The notes: generated from the letters alone by a model not told the origin. Shown: positions 43,276 to 52,738, counted from the first letter of the stretch. The stretch is 64,000 nucleotides of DNA from Bin87 sp965220095 (GCA_965220095.1 OZ244805.1:1860001-1924000), one strand, 5' to 3'. Translations and numbers: made by a program.

Positions 43276-43671
43276 AATGCGGCCGGCGTCGGCAGGGCGG
43301 GCGGCGAACCATTTGATGGCGGCGTCGTCCTGTTCGCGGGTCAGGGTTTCGTTTTCAACTAGAGTGTCCATCCTGGTGGCGAACTGCTCGTCGGCCAACT
43401 CGTGCTGCGCCGTGGCGAAAGCGTTTTCCAGAGTTTCCTGCTCCACGCCGAGAATTTGGGCTACCCGCTCGAATATCCGGTTGCTAACTGCGCCGGACTT
43501 GCCCATCCTGCCGTCGGAATCATGGCCGTTGGCCCATGGGGGGCCGCCGATGCCGGGTCCGGGAAATCCGGTAGCGAAGACGGCGCCGGCGGTTAAACCT
43601 ACCGCAAGCAATGCGGCGGCGGTTGCGGCGAGTAGCCAGCGCTTGCGGATGGTACGAATTCTGTTGAGCAT
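43270..43671 (-). CDS. Exported or membrane-anchored small protein, unknown
   Basis: The 133-residue product has a basic N-terminus and a hydrophobic segment (RWLLAATAAALLAVGLTAG) typical of a signal peptide or anchor. A Gly/Pro-rich stretch (FPGPGIGGPPWANGHDSDG) and a helical domain follow (RIFERVAQILGVEQETLENA, TLVENETLTREQDDAAIKWF). The helical repeats resemble the short YckD/DUF2680-like extracellular proteins of Chloroflexota and Firmicutes (low confidence). ATG 43671 has GGAGG 5 nt upstream. A C-terminal relative lies at 36735. Confidence 0.65.
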   Translation of the reverse strand: MLNRIRTIRKRWLLAATAAALLAVGLTAGAVFATGFPGPGIGGPPWANGHDSDGRMGKSGAVSNRIFERVAQILGVEQETLENAFATAQHELADEQFATRMDTLVENETLTREQDDAAIKWFAARPADAGRIA

Positions 43672-43821
43672 CTTGTCCTCCGGTGTCCCGCCGGTTGGTG
43701 TCGGCGGCTATTTGGATGAGCCCAGCATACCCAGCAGGTATAAAGAAATTATGAAGGGTGGCAACGAATACGCCCGGCGTTTGAGTGTGCTAACATTCCG
43801 ATCAGGAAGTGGGTGTAAACG

Positions 43822-44190
43822 ATGTTCAGACTTATTCTGTCAATCATGATGATTTTCCCGACGTTGGCGCCCCGCATCATCAAGTTTGCGCGCGGCATTT
43901 ACCGGTTGCATTTTGATTCCCGGGTGAACATCATCCTGAAATTCCTGGTGCCGGCGGCAATCATCTACGTCCTGTCGCCGCTGGACTTGATCAGGGACTG
44001 GAAGCCGTTCGGACTGGGACACGCGGACGACATCATCATACTCAGCATCGCGGTGTGGCTGTTCTGGATTCTGTGCCCTCTGGCCGCGGTGAGGGAGCAC
44101 ATGGGCGAACCGCCGCCGCCGCGTCCGGAAGACCGCGACCCGGACGGCGTGGTTGATGGTCAGGCCCGGCCTCCTGATGACACCGACTGA
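43822..44190 (+). CDS. YkvA/DUF1232 family membrane protein
   Basis: The 122-residue protein carries the DUF1232 core: FLVPAAIIYVLSPLDLIRDW, then GLGHADDIIILSIAVWLFWI, with the conserved SPxDLI and DD residues and two membrane-associated helices. The C-terminal 35 residues are an acidic, proline-rich tail. The function of DUF1232 is unknown. The gene stands 57 bp before hemW on the same strand and may be co-transcribed with it. Confidence 0.85.
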   Translation: MFRLILSIMMIFPTLAPRIIKFARGIYRLHFDSRVNIILKFLVPAAIIYVLSPLDLIRDWKPFGLGHADDIIILSIAVWLFWILCPLAAVREHMGEPPPPRPEDRDPDGVVDGQARPPDDTD

Positions 44191-44247
44191 AGGTTGGGGT
44201 TGCTAACCGTCCGGCATTGCACACCGGAAACGCAACGGCACTGAAGC

Positions 44248-45501
44248 GTGGCCGCTCACAACGAGAGTCAACCCGGAAGTTTCGGGCAGTTCGAGAACGC
44301 CGGCGCCGACGGGATTGCGCTTTACGTACACGTCCCCTTCTGCCTCAGCAAGTGCCCGTACTGTGACTTCAACACGTTCCAGGGGATTGAAGCCCAGTTC
44401 GGCGACTACCTGGGCGCCGTCATCGGCGAGATTACCGCATGGTCGCGGGCGTTGGCGCACCCCACTGTCAACACTATCTTTTTGGGCGGCGGCACGCCGT
44501 CCTACCTGCCCGACGGCGACGTTGCCCGCATCCTGGAAGCCATCTCCGCCGACTACGTGGTGCGCGGAGACGCCGAGATTACCGCCGAGTGCAATCCTAA
44601 CGATCTGACGCCGGAGCGTTGCGCTGATTTGCGGTTGGCCGGCATCAATCGGGTCAGCATCGGGGTGCAGAGCATGGACAACGGGTTGCTGGCGATGCTG
44701 GGCCGCCGCCACGACGCCGACGAGGCTGTGGCTGCGCTGGCGAGCTGCCGCAGCGCCGGATTCGACAACGTCAACCTGGACCTGATGTATGGCCTGCCGC
44801 AGCAGTCGCTGGAGCAGTGGCGGGACACGGTGGAACGGACGATTGCCCTGGCGCCGGAGCATCTGTCGCTGTACGCGCTAACTCTGGAGGAGGGCACGCC
44901 GCTGCGTCGTTGGGTGATCGATGGCCGACTGCCCGAACCGGATCCTGACCTGGCAGCCGATATGTATGACCTGGCCCGGGCCGCGCTCCGGGACGCCGGC
45001 TACCAGCACTACGAGATTAGCAACTGGTCGAGACCGGGTCTGGAATCGGAGCATAACCTGGCCTACTGGCGCAACCTGCAGTGGCTCGGTGTCGGGCCGG
45101 GCGCCCACTCGTCGCTGGGGGGCTGCCGGTTCTGGACAGTGCGCTCGCCCCGCGATTACGCTCGTCGAGCGGACGAATGGGCGCAGCAATCGGATGCCGA
45201 CGGCCCGTGGGCAACAGTGTCGCCGGATCGCATCAAGGCAGTGGCCACCGTGGATGACCTGGAAGTCATCGACGAAGCAACCTCAGCGGCGGAAACCATG
45301 TTTCTCGGCCTGCGGCTGCTGGGTGGCCTGGATCTAGCTGCCGCATCTGCCCAGACGGGCATAGACCTGGCCGCGCGCTACGAGCAGGAATTGGCGGAGC
45401 TGACGGCAGAGGGGCTGCTGGTACGGGAACCGGATGGCCGGCTGCGGCTGGCGGAGGAGGCGTACCTGGTGGCGAACCAGGTGTTTACGCAGTTTTTGTA
45501 G
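44248..45501 (+). CDS. hemW: HemW-like radical SAM heme chaperone
   Basis: HemW is the coproporphyrinogen III oxidase-like radical SAM protein that delivers heme to respiratory proteins. The 4Fe-4S motif C32-x-x-x-C36-x-x-C39 lies in HVPFCLSKCPYCDF. LGGGTPSYLP, RVSIGVQSMDNGLLAMLGRR and the C-terminal HemN/W domain (AAETMFLGLRLLGGLD) follow. The HemN-specific fourth Cys pattern (CxxxCxxCxC) is absent, which supports HemW over HemN. The length of 417 residues is normal. The start is a GTG with a weak ribosome site. Confidence 0.9.
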   Translation: MAAHNESQPGSFGQFENAGADGIALYVHVPFCLSKCPYCDFNTFQGIEAQFGDYLGAVIGEITAWSRALAHPTVNTIFLGGGTPSYLPDGDVARILEAISADYVVRGDAEITAECNPNDLTPERCADLRLAGINRVSIGVQSMDNGLLAMLGRRHDADEAVAALASCRSAGFDNVNLDLMYGLPQQSLEQWRDTVERTIALAPEHLSLYALTLEEGTPLRRWVIDGRLPEPDPDLAADMYDLARAALRDAGYQHYEISNWSRPGLESEHNLAYWRNLQWLGVGPGAHSSLGGCRFWTVRSPRDYARRADEWAQQSDADGPWATVSPDRIKAVATVDDLEVIDEATSAAETMFLGLRLLGGLDLAAASAQTGIDLAARYEQELAELTAEGLLVREPDGRLRLAEEAYLVANQVFTQFL

Positions 45502-45516
45502 AATAGCCGCGACGGT

Positions 45517-45804
45517 ATGCTTGAGCCAATCGGAAATCTTTTAAGGCCACTGGGAGTGCTCTGGGAGAGGATACCGAAACGATTGACGGTTACGCTTTCG
45601 GTAGCGTTTTCCGTCGCGATTCTGTTCCGGGTGGTGTCTCCCATCGTCGAAAGACGACTAGTCGGCCCCACGCCGACGACAGCAATCACTCCTATCGTAG
45701 CTTTGGTATTTGATGGTGTACTTATCTTCGTGATGTTGTTGCCGGTCGTAATTGCTCTGGGCTACTTGGCCTGCTTTATTTACGGACTACGGCGTCGGAG
45801 GTGA
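45517..45804 (+). CDS. Small membrane protein, unknown
   Basis: The 95-residue product has two hydrophobic helices (LTVTLSVAFSVAILFRVVSP and GVLIFVMLLPVVIALGYLAC) and a basic C-terminus (YGLRRRR). No family was recognised. It follows hemW by 15 bp. Its 3' end overlaps the convergent gene by 29 bp. Confidence 0.55.
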   Translation: MLEPIGNLLRPLGVLWERIPKRLTVTLSVAFSVAILFRVVSPIVERRLVGPTPTTAITPIVALVFDGVLIFVMLLPVVIALGYLACFIYGLRRRR

Positions 45805-46126
45805 ACCACCGCTTGGCCAATCGGAAAATCAAAATTAAGGCTGCAACCCCCCAGGCGATTCCAGCCAGCGAAATGATGGCGGTTCCGACAAGAACTACAA
45901 CCAGATTCGGAATCACGTATTCACCAAATATCACCACTAGAAAACCGACCGCTACAATGCCACCAAAGATGAAGCTGGCGGTACTTATCCAGTCGGTTTC
46001 AGCAGAAGTGGTTTTTCCTTCGCCGGTATCGCTGGCCAATCTGCCCACCGTCAGCGGGTCCGGGACAGCGCCTCGGGATGGCGCATCCGCTTCGATTGAG
46101 TTGCTTTGCACGTCAGGCGTAGTCAT
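45776..46126 (-). CDS. Small membrane protein, unknown
   Basis: The 116-residue product has a polar N-terminal half and two or three hydrophobic helices: ASFIFGGIVAVGFLVVIFGE, then PNLVVVLVGTAIISLAGIAW and GVAALILIFRLAKRW. No family was recognised. It is divergent from the epoxide hydrolase gene, so the 148 bp between them should hold both promoters. The overlap with its convergent neighbour is 29 bp. Confidence 0.6.
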   Translation of the reverse strand: MTTPDVQSNSIEADAPSRGAVPDPLTVGRLASDTGEGKTTSAETDWISTASFIFGGIVAVGFLVVIFGEYVIPNLVVVLVGTAIISLAGIAWGVAALILIFRLAKRWFTSDAVVRK

Positions 46127-46274
46127 CTTGCCTACCTTCCACGTTCATCTTACCATTTGGTCAAACCGGCTGACAAACGCAGCCCGCTTGGACCTCCCCC
46201 TGCCTATGCTACACTGCCGGCGGGCGCACGCCCCGTTCAAACGTTGACCGCAAACTCGCCACGGAGGTTCTACT

Positions 46275-47501
46275 ATGGCGGTACAGCCTTATTCCATAAA
46301 CGTTCCTGATGACGTGCTTACCGACTTGCAGCATCGGCTGGCCCACGTGCGCTGGCCCGATGAAATCCCCGGCGCGGGCTGGGATTACGGCTCCAACCTG
46401 GACTACATCAGGGAGCTGGTGGCCTACTGGCGCGATGGGTTCGACTGGCGGGCTGCTGAGGCCAGACTGAACGCTTTCGCCAACTTCTACACCACCATCG
46501 ACGGGCAGGGCATTCATTTCATCCACGAGCGCGGGAAGGGCCCCAACCCCATGCCCATCATAGTGACTCACGGCTGGCCAGGCACCATCTATGAGATGCA
46601 CAAAATCATTCCGATGCTGACCGACCCGGCCAGCCACGGGGGCGATCCGGCAGATTCCTTTGACGTGGTTGTGCCATCCATGCCCGGCTATGGGTTCAGC
46701 GCTCAGACCCGCGAGCGCGGCGTACACACCCGCAGGATTGCCGAGCTGTGGGACAAGTTGATGGCCGATGAGCTGGGTTACCAGCGCTATGCCGCGCAGG
46801 GTGGCGACTGGGGAGCCGGCGTTACGGCGCGGCTGGGTTACCACCACGCCAACCATGTGCTGGGCCTGCACACCACGTCAGTTACTCAGGCCATCCCCTA
46901 TCAGGGCACAAGTCTGGAAGGGCTGGGTACCCGGGAGCGGCTGGAGCAGGTGATTGGCACTGCACAGGGCGGCTATCGTCGCGACTTTGCGGCCACGCTG
47001 TCTGACGACGAAATCAACATGATCGACCAGCGCGTGTCCTGGCAGGCTGCCGAGGGCGGCTATGGGCATATACAGGGTACCAAACCGCAAACCCTGGCCT
47101 ACGGCCTCAACGATTCCCCGGTGGGACTGTGCGCCTGGATCGTGGAGAAGTACCGCACCTGGAGCGACTGCAACGGCGACGTGGAGAGCGTCTATACCAA
47201 AGAGGACCTGCTGACCACCGTCATGATCTATTGGGTAACGCAGACGATCAACTCCAGCACGCGGCTTTATTACGAGAACAGCCGCAACCCCTGGTATTTC
47301 GGACCCGACGACCAGATTGGTGTGCCCTGCGCTATCGCGGTGTTCCCCAGGGAGTTGTCGACGCCGCCGCGTTCCTGGGCCGAACGCACTTACAACGTGC
47401 AGCGCTGGACGGAGATGGATAGCGGCGGCCACTTTGCCGCGCTGGAGAAGCCGGTTGAGCTAGTGGCCGATATGCGGGAGTTCTTCCACGGATTGCGGTA
47501 G
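46275..47501 (+). CDS. Epoxide hydrolase (EPHX1-like alpha/beta hydrolase)
   Basis: The 408-residue enzyme has the N-terminal EHN extension (YSINVPDDVLTDLQHRLAHV, then RWPDE) and the alpha/beta-hydrolase core. The oxyanion HGWPG is at 99-103, the nucleophile Asp178 lies in GGDWGAG, YYEN marks the lid tyrosine and the catalytic His is in SGGHFAALEKP. It should open epoxides to diols in the cytoplasm. ATG 46275 has GGAGG 7 nt upstream. Together with the nearby LLM monooxygenase (48140) it may belong to the oxidation of hydrophobic organics (inference). Confidence 0.92.
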   Translation: MAVQPYSINVPDDVLTDLQHRLAHVRWPDEIPGAGWDYGSNLDYIRELVAYWRDGFDWRAAEARLNAFANFYTTIDGQGIHFIHERGKGPNPMPIIVTHGWPGTIYEMHKIIPMLTDPASHGGDPADSFDVVVPSMPGYGFSAQTRERGVHTRRIAELWDKLMADELGYQRYAAQGGDWGAGVTARLGYHHANHVLGLHTTSVTQAIPYQGTSLEGLGTRERLEQVIGTAQGGYRRDFAATLSDDEINMIDQRVSWQAAEGGYGHIQGTKPQTLAYGLNDSPVGLCAWIVEKYRTWSDCNGDVESVYTKEDLLTTVMIYWVTQTINSSTRLYYENSRNPWYFGPDDQIGVPCAIAVFPRELSTPPRSWAERTYNVQRWTEMDSGGHFAALEKPVELVADMREFFHGLR

Positions 47502-47547
47502 CAGTTATACTCAACGCATACGGTACTCCGACCGGCAGGTGTCAGAT

Positions 47548-48021
47548 ATGGGAACTACGGAATGGACAGTCATCGGCACCGGAATCGCGCTACTGGCGGT
47601 GTTGGCGCCCCTCATTATCTACACCAATTCGTCGTTAAGGAACGAGGTCAAGGCTGCTCTCGCGGAACTTAGGGCTGAACTGCGAGCCGAGATTCAGGGT
47701 GGTGATGCTGCTCTGCGGGCCGATTTACAGCAGGGTATGGCTAATCTGCGGGCCGATTTACAGCAGGGTATGGCTAATCTGCGGGCCGATTTGAAGGCGG
47801 ACAACGCTAGTCTGAAGGCGGAGTTGAAAGCAGATATTGCCGGTCTGAGGCTCGAGGTTCGATCCAACCGCGCTGAAATCATTACCAACCGCCGGATGTT
47901 GGGGCGGTTTGCGCTGCATCGCCACGGCGACGATGGTTTGCCCCTGGCTCCGCTGACGGACACGCTGGAACCACCCGACGGCAGCGGCGATGCACCCAAC
48001 ACCGAAAACGGCAGCGATTAA
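47548..48021 (+). CDS. Membrane-anchored coiled-coil protein with internal repeats
   Basis: An N-terminal helix (VIGTGIALLAVLAPLIIYTN) is followed by about 90 residues of heptad-like sequence with repeated LRADLQQGMAN units; a 33-bp unit is exactly duplicated at about 47727-47792. A low-complexity acidic tail ends the protein. This resembles the small apolipoprotein/DUF1640-like coiled-coil proteins common in Chloroflexota. The function is unknown. Confidence 0.6.
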   Translation: MGTTEWTVIGTGIALLAVLAPLIIYTNSSLRNEVKAALAELRAELRAEIQGGDAALRADLQQGMANLRADLQQGMANLRADLKADNASLKAELKADIAGLRLEVRSNRAEIITNRRMLGRFALHRHGDDGLPLAPLTDTLEPPDGSGDAPNTENGSD

Positions 48022-48139
48022 TGCAGAACCGTCAGGTCAGGCTGACATAAGGCAAGAAAACCGTTACCATTGCGGCCAGCACGATTCAATCAATGCAAGC
48101 CCGGCGCACCGGGTGGACAACTAAGGAGGGACTCGTTAG

Positions 48140-49324
48140 ATGATTACCAAGTTTGGCAGCCTCTGGGCCGGCAACGTTGATATGGACAACCCCGGCTACC
48201 AGGGCACGCCCGCCAATGACCGCTGGCTCTCCGATGAGGAACTGGGCGGCGGCGCCATCGAAAAGGCCGAGCAGCTAACCATCGCAATGGACCGGTTGGG
48301 TTACGATAGTTTCTGGGTGGCGGAGCACCACTTTCAGCGGGAAGGCTACGAGTGCATCCCCAACCTGCTGATGCTGTACGTGCACTTGGCCCACCTCACC
48401 AAGAACCTGCGTTTCGGCTGCGGCTTCAACATCAACCCCATGTGGAACCCGGTGCGCCTCGCTGAGGACTACGCCACCGCCGACTGGCTCACCGATGGTC
48501 GGGTGCGCTTCGGCGTGGGCCGCGGCTACCACACTCGCGAGGTCGAGGTGTTCGGCTCACCGATCATGGACCAGAACGCCAACCGGGAACTCTTCGAGGA
48601 GCAGGTGGAGGTCATCTGGAAGGCTTTCAACCAGCGCAGTTTCTCCCATCACGGCAAGCACTTCGACATCCCGCCCAACGTGCCCTATCGGGGATATGAC
48701 CTGGAAGAGATCACGCTGGTGCCGCGCCCCAAACACGAGGTGGAATGGTGGCAGCCCGTGGTGTCGGCCAGCGACCGCGCCATCAACTTCATGGCCAAGT
48801 GGGGGATCAAGGGAATCATCGGCGGCGGCGCGGCCACCGGCGGCGCCAGCGACGACGTGATCCAGCGCTGGCAGGCTATCCATGCCGAGCACGGCAAGGA
48901 CTACCAGTTGGGCGAGGGTCTCATCGTCGGGTACTCGGTGCAGATTGCCAACTCCGAGCAGGAAGGCATGGACCAGGCCCGCCTGTGGATGGAAGAACGG
49001 GTCAAGATGTTCGGGCCGCTGGGCTTCATCGCCGGGCTGAGCAATGAGCAGTTGGGCGCCCTCAACGCCTTTGGCCGTCCGGTGCCCCAGGGCTTGAAGA
49101 TGCCATCCATCGAGGAGTCGGTAGCCGCCGGCCAGTACCTGGTGGGCCCTCCCGACCGCATCACCGAGCAGCTGATGGCCGTCCAGGAACGCTACCCCGG
49201 CCTGGAGGAAGTTAACATCGGCATCACCAACATGGGGATGCCCACGTCGGCGTCGCTGGAGCAACTGGAATGGTTCGCCCAGGACGTCATGCCCCACTTC
49301 ACCAAGCAAGGCGGTGATAACTAG
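48140..49324 (+). CDS. LLM-class flavin-dependent oxidoreductase
   Basis: This 394-residue luciferase-like monooxygenase has SFWVAEHHFQREGYECIPNL, FGCGFNINPMWNPVRLAEDY, GRVRFGVGRGYHTREVEVFG and the C-terminal AGQYLVGPPDRITEQL. The fold implies FMN or F420 use and oxidation of a small organic substrate that cannot be named. AAGGAGG lies about 10 nt before ATG 48140. It differs considerably from the enzyme at 5581, so the two are unlikely to be recent duplicates. Its position after the epoxide hydrolase suggests a shared catabolic theme (inference). Confidence 0.88.
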   Translation: MITKFGSLWAGNVDMDNPGYQGTPANDRWLSDEELGGGAIEKAEQLTIAMDRLGYDSFWVAEHHFQREGYECIPNLLMLYVHLAHLTKNLRFGCGFNINPMWNPVRLAEDYATADWLTDGRVRFGVGRGYHTREVEVFGSPIMDQNANRELFEEQVEVIWKAFNQRSFSHHGKHFDIPPNVPYRGYDLEEITLVPRPKHEVEWWQPVVSASDRAINFMAKWGIKGIIGGGAATGGASDDVIQRWQAIHAEHGKDYQLGEGLIVGYSVQIANSEQEGMDQARLWMEERVKMFGPLGFIAGLSNEQLGALNAFGRPVPQGLKMPSIEESVAAGQYLVGPPDRITEQLMAVQERYPGLEEVNIGITNMGMPTSASLEQLEWFAQDVMPHFTKQGGDN

Positions 49325-49395
49325 CCGAACCGGCCCTAAAAACATCCGGCTGCTGTCCTGCTGGCAGTTTCTATGCTCCTGATAACGATTGTTCC

Positions 49396-49863
49396 ATGAT
49401 GAAACTGCTCAGGATGGTAGTCGGAGAATACTGGATAGTTTATTATCTGGTTTACGTTGCCGGCGTAGGGTTAGGGGTGTGGCTGTATCAGCACCGATTG
49501 CATTGGGAGCAGGTACGGGATGGAGACGGCATATATCTGTTGGCCGCCATTTTTGGCGTATCAGTGGGTATCGCTTTACTAGCGGCAATTATCGTGGAGG
49601 TAACGGGTCGTATGGTACTGCTGATTCCAAGAGCATGGAACAAATTGAAAGAAGATAGCCGCCGGGAAGGGCGCGAAGAAGGGCGCCAAGAAGGGCGCGA
49701 AGAAGGGCGCCAAGAAGCTCGCCAAGAAGCTCGCCAAGAATCGAGCGAGCGTCTGAAAGAAGCTTACGAGCGGTTCGGCATCGAGGTGGACGGCGTCCTG
49801 ACGCTGCCGCGCACGCCCAAAGTGGAGCGCTTTTTGGCGAACCAACGCGACGAGCGTTCCTGA
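49396..49863 (+). CDS. Two-span membrane protein with EGRQ/EGRE repeats
   Basis: Two hydrophobic helices (YWIVYYLVYVAGVGLGVWLY; YLLAAIFGVSVGIALLAAII) lead into a cytoplasmic low-complexity helix built from REEGRQEG and RQEA units, encoded by a 12-bp tandem repeat at about 49666-49740. The tail ERFGIEVDGVLTLPRTPKVE is conserved-looking. Such repeat helices vary in length between strains by slippage. No function is known. Confidence 0.6.
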   Translation: MMKLLRMVVGEYWIVYYLVYVAGVGLGVWLYQHRLHWEQVRDGDGIYLLAAIFGVSVGIALLAAIIVEVTGRMVLLIPRAWNKLKEDSRREGREEGRQEGREEGRQEARQEARQESSERLKEAYERFGIEVDGVLTLPRTPKVERFLANQRDERS

Positions 49864-49960
49864 TACTCCGCTGGAACGCATCATCAGGCAACCGATATCG
49901 TCTGCTCAGAACGTATGCCCCACTTGTCCGCTCAGGAATGGCGCGGACGAATGGTGTTGA

Positions 49961-51004
49961 GTGGTACGAGAAATCTTGGCTACTGATTCCCAACCCCAAC
50001 CCGCCTCTGTAACCGTGGTGGTCGGGGCCACCACCTGGGGGACTGCGCTGGGCATCGTGGCCGCTCGGATGGGCAACGCGGTGCGATTGCTGTGCCGCAC
50101 TGCCGAGGAAGCGGACGGGTTGCGTCGGGATGGGGAGCACACGCGTCGGCTGCCCGGGAATCCATTTCCACCGACGTTGTCCCTGGAACACGACCCGGCG
50201 ACGGCGTTGCGCGATGCTCAATTGATAATTGTGGCGGTGCCGTCTGATCGGTTCCGGCAGAACCTGCGGCACATTTACAGGGCGGTGCCGGGCGACGCCG
50301 TGGCGCTCAGCGTTACGAAGGGCTTCGACCGCCCGGGCAGCCTACGGATGACCGAGGTGATGGCACAGGAGTTGCCGCAGTCGGCCACGGGTCAGTTTGC
50401 CGTGCTTTCGGGGCCGAGCCTGGCCGACGAGGTGATAGCCGAAAAGCCGGTTTCCGTGGTGGCAGCCTCCCAGAGCGACGTGTCTTGCCGGCTGGTGCAG
50501 GATACGCTGACGTCTCCCATGTTTCGCATCTACACCAGCGAGGACGTGGTGGGCGTGGAGCTGGGTGGCGCGTTGAAAAACATCGTGGCGCTGGCTGGGG
50601 GCATTGCCGACGGGCTGGGAGTCGGCGACAGCGCCAAGGCCGCGCTGATAACGCGTGGGCTGGCGGAAATCAGTCGCCTGGGCATCGCCGCCGGCGCCCA
50701 TCCGCTCACGTTTGCCGGGCTGGCTGGCCTCGGAGATGTAATGGCCACCTGCAGCAGCCGCTACAGCCGCAACCGCAGCGTGGGCGAGGAGCTGGGCAAG
50801 GGCCGCCGGCTGGAGGACATTCTGGCCGGCATGGACGCGGTGGCCGAGGGCGTCAACACCACCCTGGGCGCGCTGGAACTGGCCGAACGTTTGGACGTGG
50901 AAATGCCCATCGCGCGCCTGGTGTCGCAGGTGATGTTTGAAGACCTGCCCGCTTCCGACTGCATTCCGGTGCTGATGGCGCGCCCACCGCGAGCGGAGTG
51001 GTAG
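49961..51004 (+). CDS. gpsA: NAD(P)-dependent glycerol-3-phosphate dehydrogenase
   Basis: GpsA reduces dihydroxyacetone phosphate to sn-glycerol-3-phosphate for phospholipid synthesis. The Rossmann start is VVVGATTWGTALGIVAARMG, where the usual GxGxxG reads GATTWG. LSVTKGFD, LSGPSLADEVI, the catalytic Lys region VELGGALKNIVALAGGIADG, ITRGLAEISRLG and TFAGLAGLGDVMATCSSRYS RNR follow. The length is 347 residues. The start is uncertain: GTG 49961 and TTG 49976 are both possible, and neither has a strong ribosome site. Confidence 0.9.
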   Translation: MVREILATDSQPQPASVTVVVGATTWGTALGIVAARMGNAVRLLCRTAEEADGLRRDGEHTRRLPGNPFPPTLSLEHDPATALRDAQLIIVAVPSDRFRQNLRHIYRAVPGDAVALSVTKGFDRPGSLRMTEVMAQELPQSATGQFAVLSGPSLADEVIAEKPVSVVAASQSDVSCRLVQDTLTSPMFRIYTSEDVVGVELGGALKNIVALAGGIADGLGVGDSAKAALITRGLAEISRLGIAAGAHPLTFAGLAGLGDVMATCSSRYSRNRSVGEELGKGRRLEDILAGMDAVAEGVNTTLGALELAERLDVEMPIARLVSQVMFEDLPASDCIPVLMARPPRAEW

Positions 51005-51094
51005 CCCTGCGACGGGCTCAGGTTCTGCGACGGGCTTAGGACGAACGGATCACTCCCTCTCCCCCGGTGGGAAAGGGTTGGGGTGAGGGGGATA

Positions 51095-52738
51095 TCACAC
51101 CAGGTTGGTTTGTTCTCCCTGCTGGCGTCGACGCCGGGGCGCGCGACGGAAGGTGGCCTGAATGCCAACCCGTGGGTATTCAACCTGGCGGCCGGCGAGC
51201 AGCTGTTCGATGGTGAGTATTTGCAGCCGGGGATATTGGACGTCGGGGAAGTGCTCGGGGACGTAGAAACCGGCAGACAGCGCCTCTTGTCGCATCGGTC
51301 CCGTTGGAGGCTGCTGCGTGATGAACAACCCCAACTCGGCCTGCTCGCGTTCCAGGACGCCCTTCAAGTCGCGGACTTGCGAGGCGTTCACGTGGCCGCT
51401 TTTGACCTGCACGATGATGCGTTTCGGTTTGCCGCTGTTGTCGTCGAAGAAATTGATGTAGCCGTCGATGCCCGAGTCGGCGCCCCGGCGTTTGTCGTTG
51501 GCCGGGCGCGCGTCCACCAGACCCAGGGCCCACCACTCGAACTGGTAGCGATCCTGGGTGGCCAACGCCTGGGCGCTGGCGACGTCGGTGGGTTCGCCGA
51601 TGACTTCGTAGGGACGCAAATCCTCGCCGAAGGTGTCGTGCAGGCGGTGGCGGATTAGCGTAATGGCCAGGTGGGTGATGTCAATGCCGATCCAGCGACG
51701 ATTGAGCCGTTCCGCTGCCGCTACCGCAGTGCCGCACCCGCAGAAGGGATCCAGCACCACGTCGCCCTCGTTGCTGCTGGCCCGGATGATGCGCTCCAGC
51801 AGCGCCTCGGGCTTCTGCGTGGGGTAGCCCAGGCGTTCTTTTGGTTGAACATGCACAGGGGACACATCATCCCAAAAATCTTGTAGAGGTTTCCCTGGTT
51901 TTTCGTCCAAATAAATCTTGTACCGTGGTGTTCCTGTGCGGCTATAAGCAATCCTTCCTTGTGCGTCCAACCGTGCCATATTTTCTTTTGAAAATGCCCA
52001 ATAGCGGCCCGGAGGCGGCAGCTTTCCCTGCCATTCGTAACGGGTATCGCCTCCGGGTTTAGCTGCGTGCAGGGGTTGGGTTTGATAGCGGCGGCCATCC
52101 GGGTCTATGTATCGATAAACCGATTCGATGTAAGCCCCATCGTAAGGCACATACACTGTGTTCCACATTGGCGAGGCACCTTTAGAGTACATAAGGATCA
52201 CGTCATGAATCCTTCCCATGTGTCGGGCACCCTGCTCAACATCACTGTGGGCACTAGTTCGTTTCCAAACGATCTCGTTCCTAAAGTTTGTCGCCCCAAA
52301 CACCGCATCCATCAGCAGTTTGAGGTAGTGGCTGGCGGTGGGGTCGCAGTGGAGGTAGATGCTGCCGGTGGGTTTCAGCACCCGGTGCAGCTCGATCATC
52401 CGCTGGGTCATCATGGTCAGGTACGCCATCATGTCGTTCTGACCCAGGAATGAGCGCATGGCCGCCAGCAGGTCGGCGACCTTCCCCGCGCCTTGCGTAA
52501 CCACCTGCTGATACGCCAGCTCCGAATCCAGGCTCCAGTGCCACGTATCCTCAAAGGCCGCGATCTGCGCCGCCGATTCGTCGCCCTCGCGCTCTCGGAA
52601 AAGCACGTTGTAGGTGGCGTTGGAGTTGAAGGGCGGGTCCAGGTAAATCAGGTCGACGCTCTCGTCGGCAATATGTTCCCGCAGGATTTGCAGGTTGTCG
52701 CCGAAATAGAGTTGATTGGCCGGCGGCGCTTGGGTCAT
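51095..52738 (-). CDS. DNA methyltransferase fused to an Mrr-like restriction endonuclease domain
   Basis: The 547-residue protein begins with motif IV IYLDPPFNSNATYN (residues 31-44) and has the SAM-binding DPFCGCGTAVAAAERLNRRW near residue 345. This motif order is that of beta-class N6-adenine/N4-cytosine methyltransferases. The C-terminal third carries GADSGIDGYINFF ... IIVQVKSGHVNASQVRDLKG, the D-(Q/E)xK core of Mrr-type nucleases. One polypeptide could thus modify and cleave. GGAG lies 7 nt before ATG 52738. No separate specificity or restriction gene is adjacent. Confidence 0.88.
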   Translation of the reverse strand: MTQAPPANQLYFGDNLQILREHIADESVDLIYLDPPFNSNATYNVLFREREGDESAAQIAAFEDTWHWSLDSELAYQQVVTQGAGKVADLLAAMRSFLGQNDMMAYLTMMTQRMIELHRVLKPTGSIYLHCDPTASHYLKLLMDAVFGATNFRNEIVWKRTSAHSDVEQGARHMGRIHDVILMYSKGASPMWNTVYVPYDGAYIESVYRYIDPDGRRYQTQPLHAAKPGGDTRYEWQGKLPPPGRYWAFSKENMARLDAQGRIAYSRTGTPRYKIYLDEKPGKPLQDFWDDVSPVHVQPKERLGYPTQKPEALLERIIRASSNEGDVVLDPFCGCGTAVAAAERLNRRWIGIDITHLAITLIRHRLHDTFGEDLRPYEVIGEPTDVASAQALATQDRYQFEWWALGLVDARPANDKRRGADSGIDGYINFFDDNSGKPKRIIVQVKSGHVNASQVRDLKGVLEREQAELGLFITQQPPTGPMRQEALSAGFYVPEHFPDVQYPRLQILTIEQLLAGRQVEYPRVGIQATFRRAPRRRRQQGEQTNLV

